Shown: in pieces, positions 41,824-49,743 of the stretch | Numbering within the stretch: the stretch's first letter is position 1 | Layout: each line of letters starts with the position of its first letter | Assembly: GCA_902491055.1 (NCBI GenBank) | Contig: CABUGI010000004.1 | Location: 1 to 50,083, forward strand | DNA from: an uncultured Collinsella sp. | GTDB taxonomy: Bacteria > Actinomycetota > Coriobacteriia > Coriobacteriales > Coriobacteriaceae | Direction of reading: 5' to 3' | Length of the DNA stretch: 50,083 nucleotides | Translations under genes and position numbers: made by a program | The notes under the pieces: model-generated | What the model saw: the letters and a program-made list of their open reading frames with translations, nothing else | What the model was told of the DNA's origin: nothing | Databases searched by the model: none

Positions 41824-42918
41824 TTACGCAAACAGACCGTAGATGCTGATGTTGGCCTTGGCGTAGAGGCCGTTAGCATACTCGGTCCACTTGGAGCTGG
41901 CGCTCGAAGCCTGCGAGGAGTACTGCTGATAAGCAGTGTAGTAGGCGGTCATGGCCTGCTTGTAGGTAGCGCTATCGGCCGTAAAGGCATCATCGGCAAA
42001 GGCCTTGGCATAGGTGCTGTCGGCATCCTTCCAAGTGCCCTTTGAGCTATCCCACTCATCGCCAGCAAGGTTGATGATGTAATCGGCGTAGTCCTTGCTC
42101 GCGGTCTCCTCGTTGCCGTCAGCAGGCTCGGTCGGGGCGGTCGGCATGCTTGCGGAGCTATCGCCCACCTTCTTCTTGTAGAGCTTCTGCAGCGTCGCGG
42201 ACTGGCGGACGATCTGCTTGGCCTGGTCCTTGGACACGCCGTACTGCGTGGCCATGGTCTTGTAGTCGGAGGTGCCGATGGAATCCTCGGCATACTGCTT
42301 CATTTCCTTGGAAGAGACGGTAATGCCCTCGTCCTCGGCAGCGTCCAGCAGAATCTGGTTGCGCACGTAGGACAGGATAACGTCGGCAGACGGAGCGGTG
42401 TAGTTGCCGTCGTCGTCCTTGACGGTGTCAAGGCTGTACTGGCTCTCGATGGCCTCACGCGCGGTGATGTCGCTCTTCTTGCCGTTGTAGCTATAGCTCG
42501 CCACGGTCGAATCGAGCTGGTCCTCGGACAGGGTCGCCGAGCCGACGCCCTTGCCGCCAAAACCACCGTTGCCGATAAAGAAGCCGACCACAGCAGCGAT
42601 CACGACTGCAACCACGAAGGCGGCAATCATCGTCTTCTTGTGCTTGGATGCGCGGTCGTCTTCGTCGGAACCCAGGATATCGTCGTCCTCGTCCTGCTCC
42701 TCGGGCATGAGGTTCTCGTCGGCGGCGTCCGCGGCGATCTTTGCCTCCAGGCGAGCGTCTTCCTCCTCGGCGGTCGTGCCGGCGGCAATATGTTCGGCAG
42801 ACGTGCCGGCGACCAGGTCGATCTTCTCGTCCTCATCACCGTCGGGGCCTTCGCCGCGCTCGATGATCTGGATGCCGTCGATCTCGTCCTTCTCGTCCTT
42901 CTTTTGAATCAGACCCAT
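41824..42918 (-). CDS. Membrane-anchored SurA/PrsA-like extracytoplasmic protein
   Basis: A 364-residue protein. Residues 1-93 are very acidic and probably cytoplasmic. One membrane helix follows at about 95-117 (IAAFVVAVVIAAVVGFFIG), then an extracytoplasmic domain. That domain contains a SurA N-terminal-like segment (ADVILSYVRNQILLDAAEDEGITVSSKEMKQYAED), suggesting a folding or chaperone role. No complete prolyl-isomerase domain is apparent. AAGGAG precedes the ATG. The function is inferred only from this resemblance. Confidence 0.75.
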   Translation of the reverse strand: MGLIQKKDEKDEIDGIQIIERGEGPDGDEDEKIDLVAGTSAEHIAAGTTAEEEDARLEAKIAADAADENLMPEEQDEDDDILGSDEDDRASKHKKTMIAAFVVAVVIAAVVGFFIGNGGFGGKGVGSATLSEDQLDSTVASYSYNGKKSDITAREAIESQYSLDTVKDDDGNYTAPSADVILSYVRNQILLDAAEDEGITVSSKEMKQYAEDSIGTSDYKTMATQYGVSKDQAKQIVRQSATLQKLYKKKVGDSSASMPTAPTEPADGNEETASKDYADYIINLAGDEWDSSKGTWKDADSTYAKAFADDAFTADSATYKQAMTAYYTAYQQYSSQASSASSKWTEYANGLYAKANISIYGLFA

Positions 42919-42956
42919 ATCAGTTACTCCTTGTTAGGAAACATAGTCCCCAATAG

Positions 42957-42986
42957 AATACGCCCGGCAGAGCGCCGGGCGTATTG
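42957..42986 (-). terminator. Terminator after isocitrate dehydrogenase
   Basis: TACGCCCGGC pairs with GCCGGGCGTA around AGAGC (about 42959-42983). On the minus strand TTCTATT follows. Confidence 0.7.
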
Positions 42987-43044
42987 ATTCTTAGGTTATA
43001 CGCAAACACTTAAGTACTATTTAGGCGTTTGCAGCGTGCATACC

Positions 43045-44130
43045 TTAGACCAGGTGCGCGATAACGGCATCGGCAAAGGCCTGCGTGCCCACAGCGCCCT
43101 CAACGGAGCCGGTCTGGGCACGACGCACGTCACCGGTAACCTGCTCGCCCTCGTCGAGCGTGGCAGATACGGCGGCGCGAATGCGATTGGCCGCGTCGTT
43201 CTCGCCCAGGTGATCGAGCATCATCGCAGCAGAGAGGATCTCGGCCGTGGGGTTGGCGATATCCTGGCCGGCGATATCGGGCGCGGAGCCATGCGTAGCC
43301 TCAAAGATTGCGCAGTCGGCACCGATGTTGGAGCCGGGGGCCATGCCCAGACCGCCCACCAGGCCGGCGCACAGGTCGCTCACGATGTCGCCGTACAGGT
43401 TGGGCAGCACCAGGACATCGAAGTCGTTGGGGTTCTGGACCAGGCCCATGCAGGTGGCGTCGACGATCTTGTCGTTGAACTCGATATCGGGATAGTTGGC
43501 GGCCACCTCGCGCGCCACGCGCAGGAACAGGCCGTCGGTCGCCTTCATGATGTTGGCCTTGTGCACGGCCGTCACCTTTTTGCGGCCGCAGCGGCGGGCA
43601 TACTCAAAGGCATACTCCACAATGCGGCGGCTCTTGGCGATAGAGATCGGCTTGATCGAGATCGCGGAATCGGCGGCGAAGGTCTTTTGGCCCGAACGCT
43701 CGACGAGCTGCGAGAGCTCCTCGACCTCGGCAGCGCCCTCATCGAACTCGATGCCGGCGTAGAGGTCCTCGGTGTTCTCGCGCACGATAACCAGGTCGAC
43801 GTCGCGGAAGCGCGAGCCGTCACCCGGCTGCGACAGGCAGGGGCGCACGCAGGCATACAGGTCGAAATGCTTGCGCAGGGCCACGTTGACGCTGCGGAAG
43901 CCCGTGCCGACCGGTGTGGTGATGGGGCCCTTGATGGCAACCTTGGTCTCGGCGACCGCATCGAGCACATGCTGGGGCAGCGGCGTGCCAAACTCGTCCA
44001 TGACGCCGGCGCCGGCCTCCTGGACGTTCCAGTTGATCTGGACACCGGTGGCCTCGACCACGCGGCGCATGGCCTGCGTAATCTCGGGACCGATACCGTC
44101 ACCGGGAATCAGGACTACATCGTGCGCCAT
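43045..44130 (-). CDS. icd: Isocitrate dehydrogenase, NAD-type
   Basis: A 361-residue beta-decarboxylating dehydrogenase that converts isocitrate to 2-oxoglutarate. The N-terminal LIPGDGIGPEI, the substrate loop RENTEDLYAGIEF (typical of isocitrate rather than isopropylmalate enzymes), the catalytic VHKANIMK and NLYGDIVSDL, and the nucleotide-binding HGSAPDIAGQDIANP are all visible. The length and the last motif suggest NAD rather than NADP. It is the last gene of a tight four-gene operon (6-bp gap from the HEAT gene). Confidence 0.88.
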   Translation of the reverse strand: MAHDVVLIPGDGIGPEITQAMRRVVEATGVQINWNVQEAGAGVMDEFGTPLPQHVLDAVAETKVAIKGPITTPVGTGFRSVNVALRKHFDLYACVRPCLSQPGDGSRFRDVDLVIVRENTEDLYAGIEFDEGAAEVEELSQLVERSGQKTFAADSAISIKPISIAKSRRIVEYAFEYARRCGRKKVTAVHKANIMKATDGLFLRVAREVAANYPDIEFNDKIVDATCMGLVQNPNDFDVLVLPNLYGDIVSDLCAGLVGGLGMAPGSNIGADCAIFEATHGSAPDIAGQDIANPTAEILSAAMMLDHLGENDAANRIRAAVSATLDEGEQVTGDVRRAQTGSVEGAVGTQAFADAVIAHLV

Positions 44131-44136
44131 AATCTG

Positions 44137-44835
44137 TTACTCCTCGTCTTCGGCGGCCTCAGATTTTTTAACGCTAGCACGCTTCTTCTTTTTGGAGAGA
44201 TCCAGGCCAAAACGTTTAACAAGCATTTCGCAAATCTCGCTCGAACGGGCCTTGAGATAGCTGCCCTTGCCGTTCTCGGCGTCGAACTTAAGGCGCAGCG
44301 CGAGCTTCTCGGCGACCTCGGCGTCGATCTCGCCCTGGCCAAACTCGTACAAGCAACCGAGCATATCGCGATACTCAAGGTCGCCGTGGTAGCACTGGAT
44401 GGCCTCGTCCAGGATCGGCCAAGCCTCGCGCGAACGCTCGACGCCCGTGGCTCCCCACACGCACAGCAGGCGGAAGGCGGCGTAGCGCAGCGTAGAGGAA
44501 ATCTCGTCGAACAGCGCGGTCTCGGCACCCTCGAAGGCATCGCCCAGCTGCTCGGGGCAGGTGGTGGCGAGCGCCGCCAGGGCATCGAGGGCCTCCCAGC
44601 GGGTCTGCGCCTCGGGGCGGTCGAGCGCCTCGATCAGCGCGGGCATGCAGGACACGACGCGCTGGGGATCGCGCTCGGCAAGCAGATGCAGCACGCGGGC
44701 GGCAAACTGGCGGATGCGGCGCGTGGGACAGCCGAGCTCTTGGACCAGGCGGTCGACGGCATTCTCGTTCTCCTCTGCCAGTTGAAGCTGTGCCAGCTCC
44801 TCGTCGGTGAGCTGTTCGTCTTTGTTTTCTGCCAT
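44137..44835 (-). CDS. HEAT-repeat-like protein
   Basis: A 232-residue all-helical protein. Repeated helices such as RIRQFAARVLHLLAERDPQRVVSCMPALIEALDRPE and TRWEALDALAALATTCPEQLGDAFEGA (shown over several repeats) indicate HEAT repeats. The C-terminus is basic then acidic (KKKKRASVKKSEAAEDEE). No catalytic motif is seen; it is probably a protein-interaction scaffold. It lies between a small membrane protein and isocitrate dehydrogenase. Confidence 0.75.
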   Translation of the reverse strand: MAENKDEQLTDEELAQLQLAEENENAVDRLVQELGCPTRRIRQFAARVLHLLAERDPQRVVSCMPALIEALDRPEAQTRWEALDALAALATTCPEQLGDAFEGAETALFDEISSTLRYAAFRLLCVWGATGVERSREAWPILDEAIQCYHGDLEYRDMLGCLYEFGQGEIDAEVAEKLALRLKFDAENGKGSYLKARSSEICEMLVKRFGLDLSKKKKRASVKKSEAAEDEE

Positions 44836-44850
44836 AGTTACCTCTTCTAT

Positions 44851-45279
44851 TTATTTCTTGGCGTGCTTGCCAGCACCCTTGCTGTCATCGGTGACCGAGA
44901 TGAGCTGTCGGTCGGCAGCGCCATTGCGGCGTGCGCGACGGCGGTCCTCGGCGTCGCCCGCATCGGCGGCGGCGCGATGGGCCTTGTTGACATTAAAGAC
45001 CTCGTCGTGCTTGCGCCACGGGCCGACGGACTCGCCAAAGCTCATCTTAAGGCCGGCGATAAAGCCGCCGAGCCAGCCGATCGGCGCAAACCGCACCAGC
45101 GGGAACAGCGAAAACACCCAGGTCAGTAGGACAACCGCTGCCGCGCCTGCAAAATTAGCGATCCAGTAGTCGCGCTTGGTGATCACGCGCTTTTCGCAGG
45201 CCCACTGGCCGCACAAAAAGCCAATGTAAATCGCAAAGATAAAGAGCACCAGCGCGAGCACCACGAACGTCCAGCTCAT
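44851..45279 (-). CDS. Small membrane protein of unknown function
   Basis: A 142-residue protein. The start is the ATG at 45279 (MSWTFVVLAL), 5 bp after the upstream stop codon, with GGGGAG inside the upstream gene. One helix is at about residues 4-24, a second and perhaps third at about 37-75 (AAAVVLLTWVFSLFPLVRF), then a long charged cytoplasmic tail rich in Arg, Asp and Ala. I do not recognise a family. Confidence 0.75.
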   Translation of the reverse strand: MSWTFVVLALVLFIFAIYIGFLCGQWACEKRVITKRDYWIANFAGAAAVVLLTWVFSLFPLVRFAPIGWLGGFIAGLKMSFGESVGPWRKHDEVFNVNKAHRAAADAGDAEDRRRARRNGAADRQLISVTDDSKGAGKHAKK

Positions 45280-45284
45280 GGGTG

Positions 45285-46364
45285 CTACTCCCCGTGATGG
45301 TGGCCGCAGCAGCACTCGTGGCCGTCATCATGGCCGTGGCCGCCGCAGCACTCGTGATCCTCGCCATGGTGGTGGCCACAACCGCACTCGTGATCGTCGC
45401 CGTGCTCGCCGCAACCGCAGCCGTCCTCGTGAGCACCGTGCTCTTCGGGACGATACTGCGACCAGTCCAGACCGGCGGCGATGGCGTCGGCCTCCTCCTT
45501 GTAGAGGACCGTGATGGCCTGGGTGCCCAGCTTGGCGCCACCGATGGCGTCGAGCATGTCGTAGAGCGTAAAGGCGACGTCGGCGCCGGGCAGCGCGAGC
45601 TCGCGGTCATCGGCGTAGGCGAGCGCCAGACGCAGGTCCTTAATGAAGTGCTCGACCATAAAGCCGGGCTTGTAGTCGCCGTCGAGCGCCTTGGGCGCCA
45701 GGCTCTCCATGGCGCCGGACTTGCCGGTACCACCCAGGATCATCTGGCGGGTCTTCTCCAGGTCAAGGCCGCTCAGCTCGGCAAATGCCATGGCGTCTGC
45801 CATGCCGACCATGCAGGCGCCCAGCGACACCTGGTTGGCGAGCTTGGCAGCCTGGCCCTTGCCGGCGCCGTCGAAGCAGCAGATGTTAGCCGCAAAGGTG
45901 GCAAGGATATCGCGGACCGGCGCGATGTCGTTCTCGGTAGCGCCCACGATAGCCGTGAGCGTACCGGCGATAGCGCCCGACTCGCCGCCGGTGACGGGGC
46001 AGTCAAACGCCATGCGACCAGAAACCTGGGCGGCCTCGGCAATGTCACGGGCGAGCTCGGGCGAGCTCGTGGTGAGATCGATCAAGACCGCGCCCGGCTT
46101 GGTGCACGCAAGCAGGCCGTCGCCCGCCAGGTAGAGCTCCTCGACCTCGGAGGGATAGCCCACCATGGTAAAGACGACATCGGCGTTAGCCACGGCATCG
46201 GCCGGCGTATCGGCCCAGGCGGCACCGCGCTCGATAAGCGCAGCAGCCTTGGACTTGGTGCGGTTGTTGACCGTGACGGGATAGCCGGCATCCAGGATGT
46301 GGCCGGCGATGGGGGCACCCATGATTCCGGTGCCGATAAATGCGACGGAGAGCTTGTTTGCCAT
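45285..46364 (-). CDS. Beta-hydroxyacid dehydrogenase with a His/Cys-rich tail
   Basis: A 359-residue member of the 3-hydroxyisobutyrate / 2-hydroxy-3-oxopropionate reductase family. The NAD(P)-binding AFIGTGIMGAPIAGH is at the N-terminus, the substrate loop DCPVTGGESGA near 115-125, and the catalytic Lys in GAGKGQAAKLANQ near 170. The catalytic domains end near residue 300. Residues 307-359 are an added tail with 14 His and 9 Cys in 53 residues, which looks like a metal-binding or metal-storage extension. AAAGGAAAGG precedes the ATG. It heads the four-gene operon. Confidence 0.88.
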   Translation of the reverse strand: MANKLSVAFIGTGIMGAPIAGHILDAGYPVTVNNRTKSKAAALIERGAAWADTPADAVANADVVFTMVGYPSEVEELYLAGDGLLACTKPGAVLIDLTTSSPELARDIAEAAQVSGRMAFDCPVTGGESGAIAGTLTAIVGATENDIAPVRDILATFAANICCFDGAGKGQAAKLANQVSLGACMVGMADAMAFAELSGLDLEKTRQMILGGTGKSGAMESLAPKALDGDYKPGFMVEHFIKDLRLALAYADDRELALPGADVAFTLYDMLDAIGGAKLGTQAITVLYKEEADAIAAGLDWSQYRPEEHGAHEDGCGCGEHGDDHECGCGHHHGEDHECCGGHGHDDGHECCCGHHHGE

Positions 46365-46456
46365 GAAACCTTTCCTTTTGGGTTGGGTGTTGTTACCAGG
46401 TTGAATACTCAGCGCCAGCGCTTGAGCTGCGGGGCGCCTGCGGTCGTAGCGCCCGT

Positions 46457-47410
46457 CTACTGGCCGCGCACGCGGCGGGCGATGCGATCGGAAAGCGAGG
46501 CTTTCTCGGCGCGGTTCTTACCCCAAAACGCGCAGGCCACCATGCCGGGGCCCACGTGCGAGCCGATGGTGGGGCCCACGGAACCGCGAATGATCGTGAC
46601 GTCGGCGCAGCCCTCCTCCTTGCGGATGGCGGCCTCGAGCCAGTCGCCGTCCTTCTCGGCATCGGCCGTCATGATGGCGATGGGCATGGTGCGATCGGGC
46701 ACGTAGTTCTCGCGGAACGACTTGAGGATGGACTTGAGCGCCTTCTTGCGGCCGCGGTTGACGCCGATCAGCGACAGCGAGCCAGCCAGGTCGTAGGAGA
46801 GCTCGGGCTTGACATCGAGCTTTGCCGTGAGTTGCGCCGCCGCGGGCGGAATGCGGCCGCCGGCAGCCAGTGCGTCGAAGCTCTCGAGCGTAAAGTAGCC
46901 GTGGACGTAGGTCTTTGCCTCGTTTGCCCAATCGACCAGCTGCTTGGCGGTCAGTCCCGCCGAACGCTGGCGCACGGCCTCGAGCGCCAGGAGCGCGCCG
47001 GTCGCGCAGGGCAGAGCGTTGTCGACCACGTACAGCTCAAAGTTGGGATACTCGGCGCGCACGGCATCTGCCGCCTGGCACGCGGAGTTGTAGCTCGACG
47101 ACAGTGCCGAGGTAAAGCACAGGTAGACCGTGGGCGTACCCTCTTTGGCGCACTCGGTAAAGAACTCGATATAGCGACCGAGCGACACAGCCGAGGTAGA
47201 CACGCGAGCGCCGGCGCGCATGCGGTCGTAGAACTCCTTAGGACTCATGCTCGACCAGATATCGTCCGTGCGCTCCTCGCCATCGATGATATAGGGGAAG
47301 CCCAAGATATCGACATCGAGGTTCGCGGCGACCTCGGGGCTAAAGTCGCAGCAGGTATCGACGACGATGCGGCAGCGGTCAGAATGGCCGGTAGATGCAG
47401 CCTTGTCCAT
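46457..47410 (-). CDS. DegV family protein
   Basis: A 317-residue DegV-fold protein. Members bind fatty acids and can present them to fatty-acid kinase. The N-terminus (RIVVDTCCDFSPEVA), the STSAVSLGRY loop, the FTSALSSSYNSACQAA segment and the late GSVGPTIGSHVGPGMVACAFWG block are typical. The ATG at 47410 has AAGGAG 8 nt upstream; a TTG directly before it is rejected. It lies downstream of HPF with a strong terminator between them. Confidence 0.9.
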   Translation of the reverse strand: MDKAASTGHSDRCRIVVDTCCDFSPEVAANLDVDILGFPYIIDGEERTDDIWSSMSPKEFYDRMRAGARVSTSAVSLGRYIEFFTECAKEGTPTVYLCFTSALSSSYNSACQAADAVRAEYPNFELYVVDNALPCATGALLALEAVRQRSAGLTAKQLVDWANEAKTYVHGYFTLESFDALAAGGRIPPAAAQLTAKLDVKPELSYDLAGSLSLIGVNRGRKKALKSILKSFRENYVPDRTMPIAIMTADAEKDGDWLEAAIRKEEGCADVTIIRGSVGPTIGSHVGPGMVACAFWGKNRAEKASLSDRIARRVRGQ

Positions 47411-47427
47411 CAAAGCGACTCCTTACG

Positions 47428-47461
47428 TAAAAAAGGCGGCCATCCGCATGGGATGGCCGCC
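47428..47461 (-). terminator. Terminator after HPF
   Basis: GGCGGCCATCC (47435-47445) pairs perfectly with GGATGGCCGCC (47451-47461), and TTTTTTACG follows on the minus strand. Confidence 0.93.
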
Positions 47462-47490
47462 AGCCGTTAACTCATGCAAGTTAACGTATT

Positions 47491-48075
47491 TTACTCGTCA
47501 AGTGTTTCGATGCGGGGCTTGATGATGCCATATCCACCATTCTTACGGTGATACACCACATTGATGAGGCCGGTCGTCGCGTTCTCGAACACGTAGAAGT
47601 CGTGGCCGAGCAGATCGGTCTGCACCAGCGCCTGCTCCTCAGTCATCGGGGTGACATCGATGACCTTCTCGCGGACGAGCAGGTCGTCCTCCTCCTCGGG
47701 CAACAGCAGGTCGGCCAGATCCTCGACGCGCTCGACCGGTGCGACATCCGCTGCGCTGGCACCGCCCTGGCGGTTGTCCACAACCTTGGTCTTGAACTTG
47801 CGCAGCTGGCGGGTGACCTTATCGGCGGAGAGGTCGATGGCGGCGTACATATCTGCGCCATGCTCGGCAACGCGAATCACCGAACCGCGGACGCGAACCG
47901 TAACCTCGACGATTGCCGGGTTGGGGTTCGAGGGGTTCTTCTCATAGCGAAGTACAACGTCGACTGTCATGGGCTCGATATCGAAAACCTTGAGCGCCTC
48001 GCCGATCTTCTCATCCACATGCGCACGCAGAGCATCGGTTACCGTCGTCTTGCGTCCAGAAACCTTGATATCCAT
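47491..48075 (-). CDS. hpf: Long-form ribosome hibernation promoting factor
   Basis: A 194-residue protein. The N-terminal RaiA/S30AE domain (about 1-100; MDIKVSGRKTTVTDALRAHV start) is followed by a linker and the C-terminal dimerisation domain (about 135-194; DLLGHDFYVFENATTG, VVYHRKNGGYGIIKP). It joins two 70S ribosomes into inactive 100S particles in stationary phase. The ATG at 48075 has GGAG upstream; an in-frame start at 48135 is rejected because it precedes the family start by 20 residues. Confidence 0.93.
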   Translation of the reverse strand: MDIKVSGRKTTVTDALRAHVDEKIGEALKVFDIEPMTVDVVLRYEKNPSNPNPAIVEVTVRVRGSVIRVAEHGADMYAAIDLSADKVTRQLRKFKTKVVDNRQGGASAADVAPVERVEDLADLLLPEEEDDLLVREKVIDVTPMTEEQALVQTDLLGHDFYVFENATTGLINVVYHRKNGGYGIIKPRIETLDE

Positions 48076-48392
48076 ACGTGGCTCCAATCTGCCTCGGGGA
48101 CTTACTGTACTGGCTATGTACCCATTGCCGTGCATTTAATCACGCGGATTCCTAAAGACCCGAATAACGATTGCTTGATACCGCATACCGAAGCCTCGCA
48201 CTTTTCTGTGGCAAAGTGCGCTATAGGAGGGCGACAGCGACTTTGGTTTTGCACTTAAAAAGTGTCTTTGACCTGCTGGTTTTATGGAAACAAAAAAGCC
48301 GGGCTCCCCTGTTGGGAAAGCCCGGCAATGCGTGTTGAAACCGTGAAGAGGTGTCTCTCCTAGCGCATAGGAGACGTCACCCCTAGCAATAA
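48076..48392. other. Intergenic region between HPF and the solute-binding lipoprotein
   Basis: No gene is supported. It holds the terminator at 48292-48326. The remaining roughly 215 bp must contain the hpf promoter, but no confident -35/-10 pair was seen. Confidence 0.5.
48292..48326 (-). terminator. Terminator after the solute-binding lipoprotein
   Basis: GCCGGGCTCCCC (from 48298) pairs with a GGGAAAGCCCGGC arm ending at 48326, and TTTTTTG follows on the minus strand. Confidence 0.9.
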
Positions 48393-49418
48393 CTAGCTAT
48401 TGAGCTTGTTAATGTCGTCGTCGGTGATAGTGCCCTCCTGGCTGGACGATTTGCTCTCAGAGGACAAGTCATCGCTGCTGGAATCGGAGGATTCATCGCC
48501 GGAGGACATGGTCTCACTGGACTCAGAGTCGCCCGACTGCACGTTAACGCCCGAAACCGTCTTAGTGGTGAGGTCGTAGGGCATCGTGCCATACCAGACA
48601 GAGTGGACCGCCTCGAGCGTGCCGTCGGCCGTAATACCGTCGAGGGCATCACTCACGGCACGGCACAGCTCGTCGTTGGCAGCAAGGCCCGCAACGCCGA
48701 GCGTCGAGGGCGCCTCGAGAGCGCCAACGTAGGAGATCTGGCTCATCAGACGTGCAAGGTAACCGCCGGCAGTGGAATCGCAGATCACATAGTCGACCTC
48801 GCCAGACTCGAGCGCTTCAAAGCACTCATTAATGTTGGAGAAGGTCTTTTGGTTGGCCGTGACGCTCTGTTTGGCGAGTGCTTCCTGCGATGCCGAGGAA
48901 GCCTGAACGCCCAGGGTGGCGGTGTTAAGCGTTTCGGTAGTGACGTTCAACGACTTGCCGTCGTTGGACTTTCCGAACACGGCGGCAGCATCATAGAGGC
49001 ATGTACCAAGCGTGCTGACGTCGCCATTCGTGGAATTGATGTCGCCAATGAAGATGTCGGCCTTTTTATCGCCAAGCGCGGAATCGGCCGAGGACGCATC
49101 GACAAAAGCGACCTTGAGGCCCATGCGGCTTGCAAGAGCGCGAGCGGCGTCAACTGCGTAGCCCGTGAGGTTGCCATCGGCGCCCTGCATGGCCTGCGGG
49201 GCATCGGAAGTGTCGAGGGCGACCGTAAGGGTACCGGGAGTGACCAGGGCATCGTCCGACACCGTAGGGGTGACGGTCTCGCGCTCGATCTGGTCGATCG
49301 TAGGCGTCGTGAACGTGGACAGCGGGTTGAATGCGCATCCGCTCAGACCCAATACGGCGATGACCGCCGCGGTCCCAGCGCCCAACCGAGCCGCGTGCAT
49401 CAAGCTGCCCCTCACCAT
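48393..49418 (-). CDS. Solute-binding lipoprotein (family 3, amino-acid type)
   Basis: A 341-residue extracytoplasmic binding protein. It has a lipoprotein signal peptide with lipobox LSGC, then a bilobed SBP family 3 domain (LTVALDTSDAPQAMQGADGNLTGYAVD; VDYVICDSTAGGYLA). Such proteins usually deliver polar amino acids to an ABC permease, but no permease genes adjoin it. After the domain, about 45 residues are almost entirely Ser, Asp, Glu and Thr. The start is ambiguous: the ATG at 49418 is used here, and the ATG at 49400 has a good GAGGGG. Confidence 0.85.
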   Translation of the reverse strand: MVRGSLMHAARLGAGTAAVIAVLGLSGCAFNPLSTFTTPTIDQIERETVTPTVSDDALVTPGTLTVALDTSDAPQAMQGADGNLTGYAVDAARALASRMGLKVAFVDASSADSALGDKKADIFIGDINSTNGDVSTLGTCLYDAAAVFGKSNDGKSLNVTTETLNTATLGVQASSASQEALAKQSVTANQKTFSNINECFEALESGEVDYVICDSTAGGYLARLMSQISYVGALEAPSTLGVAGLAANDELCRAVSDALDGITADGTLEAVHSVWYGTMPYDLTTKTVSGVNVQSGDSESSETMSSGDESSDSSSDDLSSESKSSSQEGTITDDDINKLNS

Positions 49419-49477
49419 GTCCACTACCCTGCCTTCTGTGTCGTATACAATCCGTGCATTGCGCGGAATATCGGGTT

Positions 49478-49743
49478 GTTCCTACCAGCTGACCTGGTAT
49501 TTGACCCCACACTTGCGCACCGGGGTGTTTGCTCGGGAGGCCGTAGCCACCTTCACGACTGGCCCGCTCGCCCGCGAGGCGGTATTGCCCCAAAGAAAAA
49601 TAGAACGGACGGTGCGGCTTACATCTAGGACGCGCCATGATCGCGCCGCGCGCACGCGGTCGCTTACGTGGATCCCTTTGACCGCGTCTGTCTTGGACTA
49701 GGGTGGGCATTTCACCCATCCGCAACCACAGCCTGGCAGGAAC
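49478..49743 (-). ncRNA. Candidate structured RNA of about 266 nt, identity unknown
   Basis: The 5' arm (complement of 49729-49743, GTTCCTGCCAGGCTG) pairs with the 3' arm (complement of 49478-49491, CAGCTGGTAGGAAC), closing the whole region. Inside are several stable hairpins, including ACGCGGTC/GACCGCGT, CGCTCGC/GCGAGGCG and TACCAG/CTGGTA. A perfect TATAAT (complement of 49751-49756) with TTAAAC 17 bp further upstream would start transcription at about 49743, exactly at the closing stem. The region has no supported ORF. It could be an independent small RNA or the leader of the lipoprotein gene 60 bp downstream. RNase P, tmRNA and SRP signatures were looked for and not found. Confidence 0.5.

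Noticed and set aside
43045..44130. 3-isopropylmalate dehydrogenase (leuB)
   Set aside because: The substrate loop RENTEDLYAGIEF is of isocitrate type, and no leu genes are adjacent.
43036..45129. Very long open frame on the plus strand (697 codons)
   Set aside because: It is the antisense frame of isocitrate dehydrogenase and the HEAT gene, caused by high GC at third positions; its composition is unlike a real protein.
45282..46706. Plus-strand frame of 474 codons opposite the dehydrogenase
   Set aside because: Antisense shadow of the hydroxyacid dehydrogenase and its His-rich tail.
49478..49743. RNase P RNA, tmRNA or SRP RNA
   Set aside because: The GAGGAAAGTCC core of RNase P, the tRNA-like ends of tmRNA and the GGAAGGAAGCAGC loop of SRP RNA were all looked for on both strands and not found.
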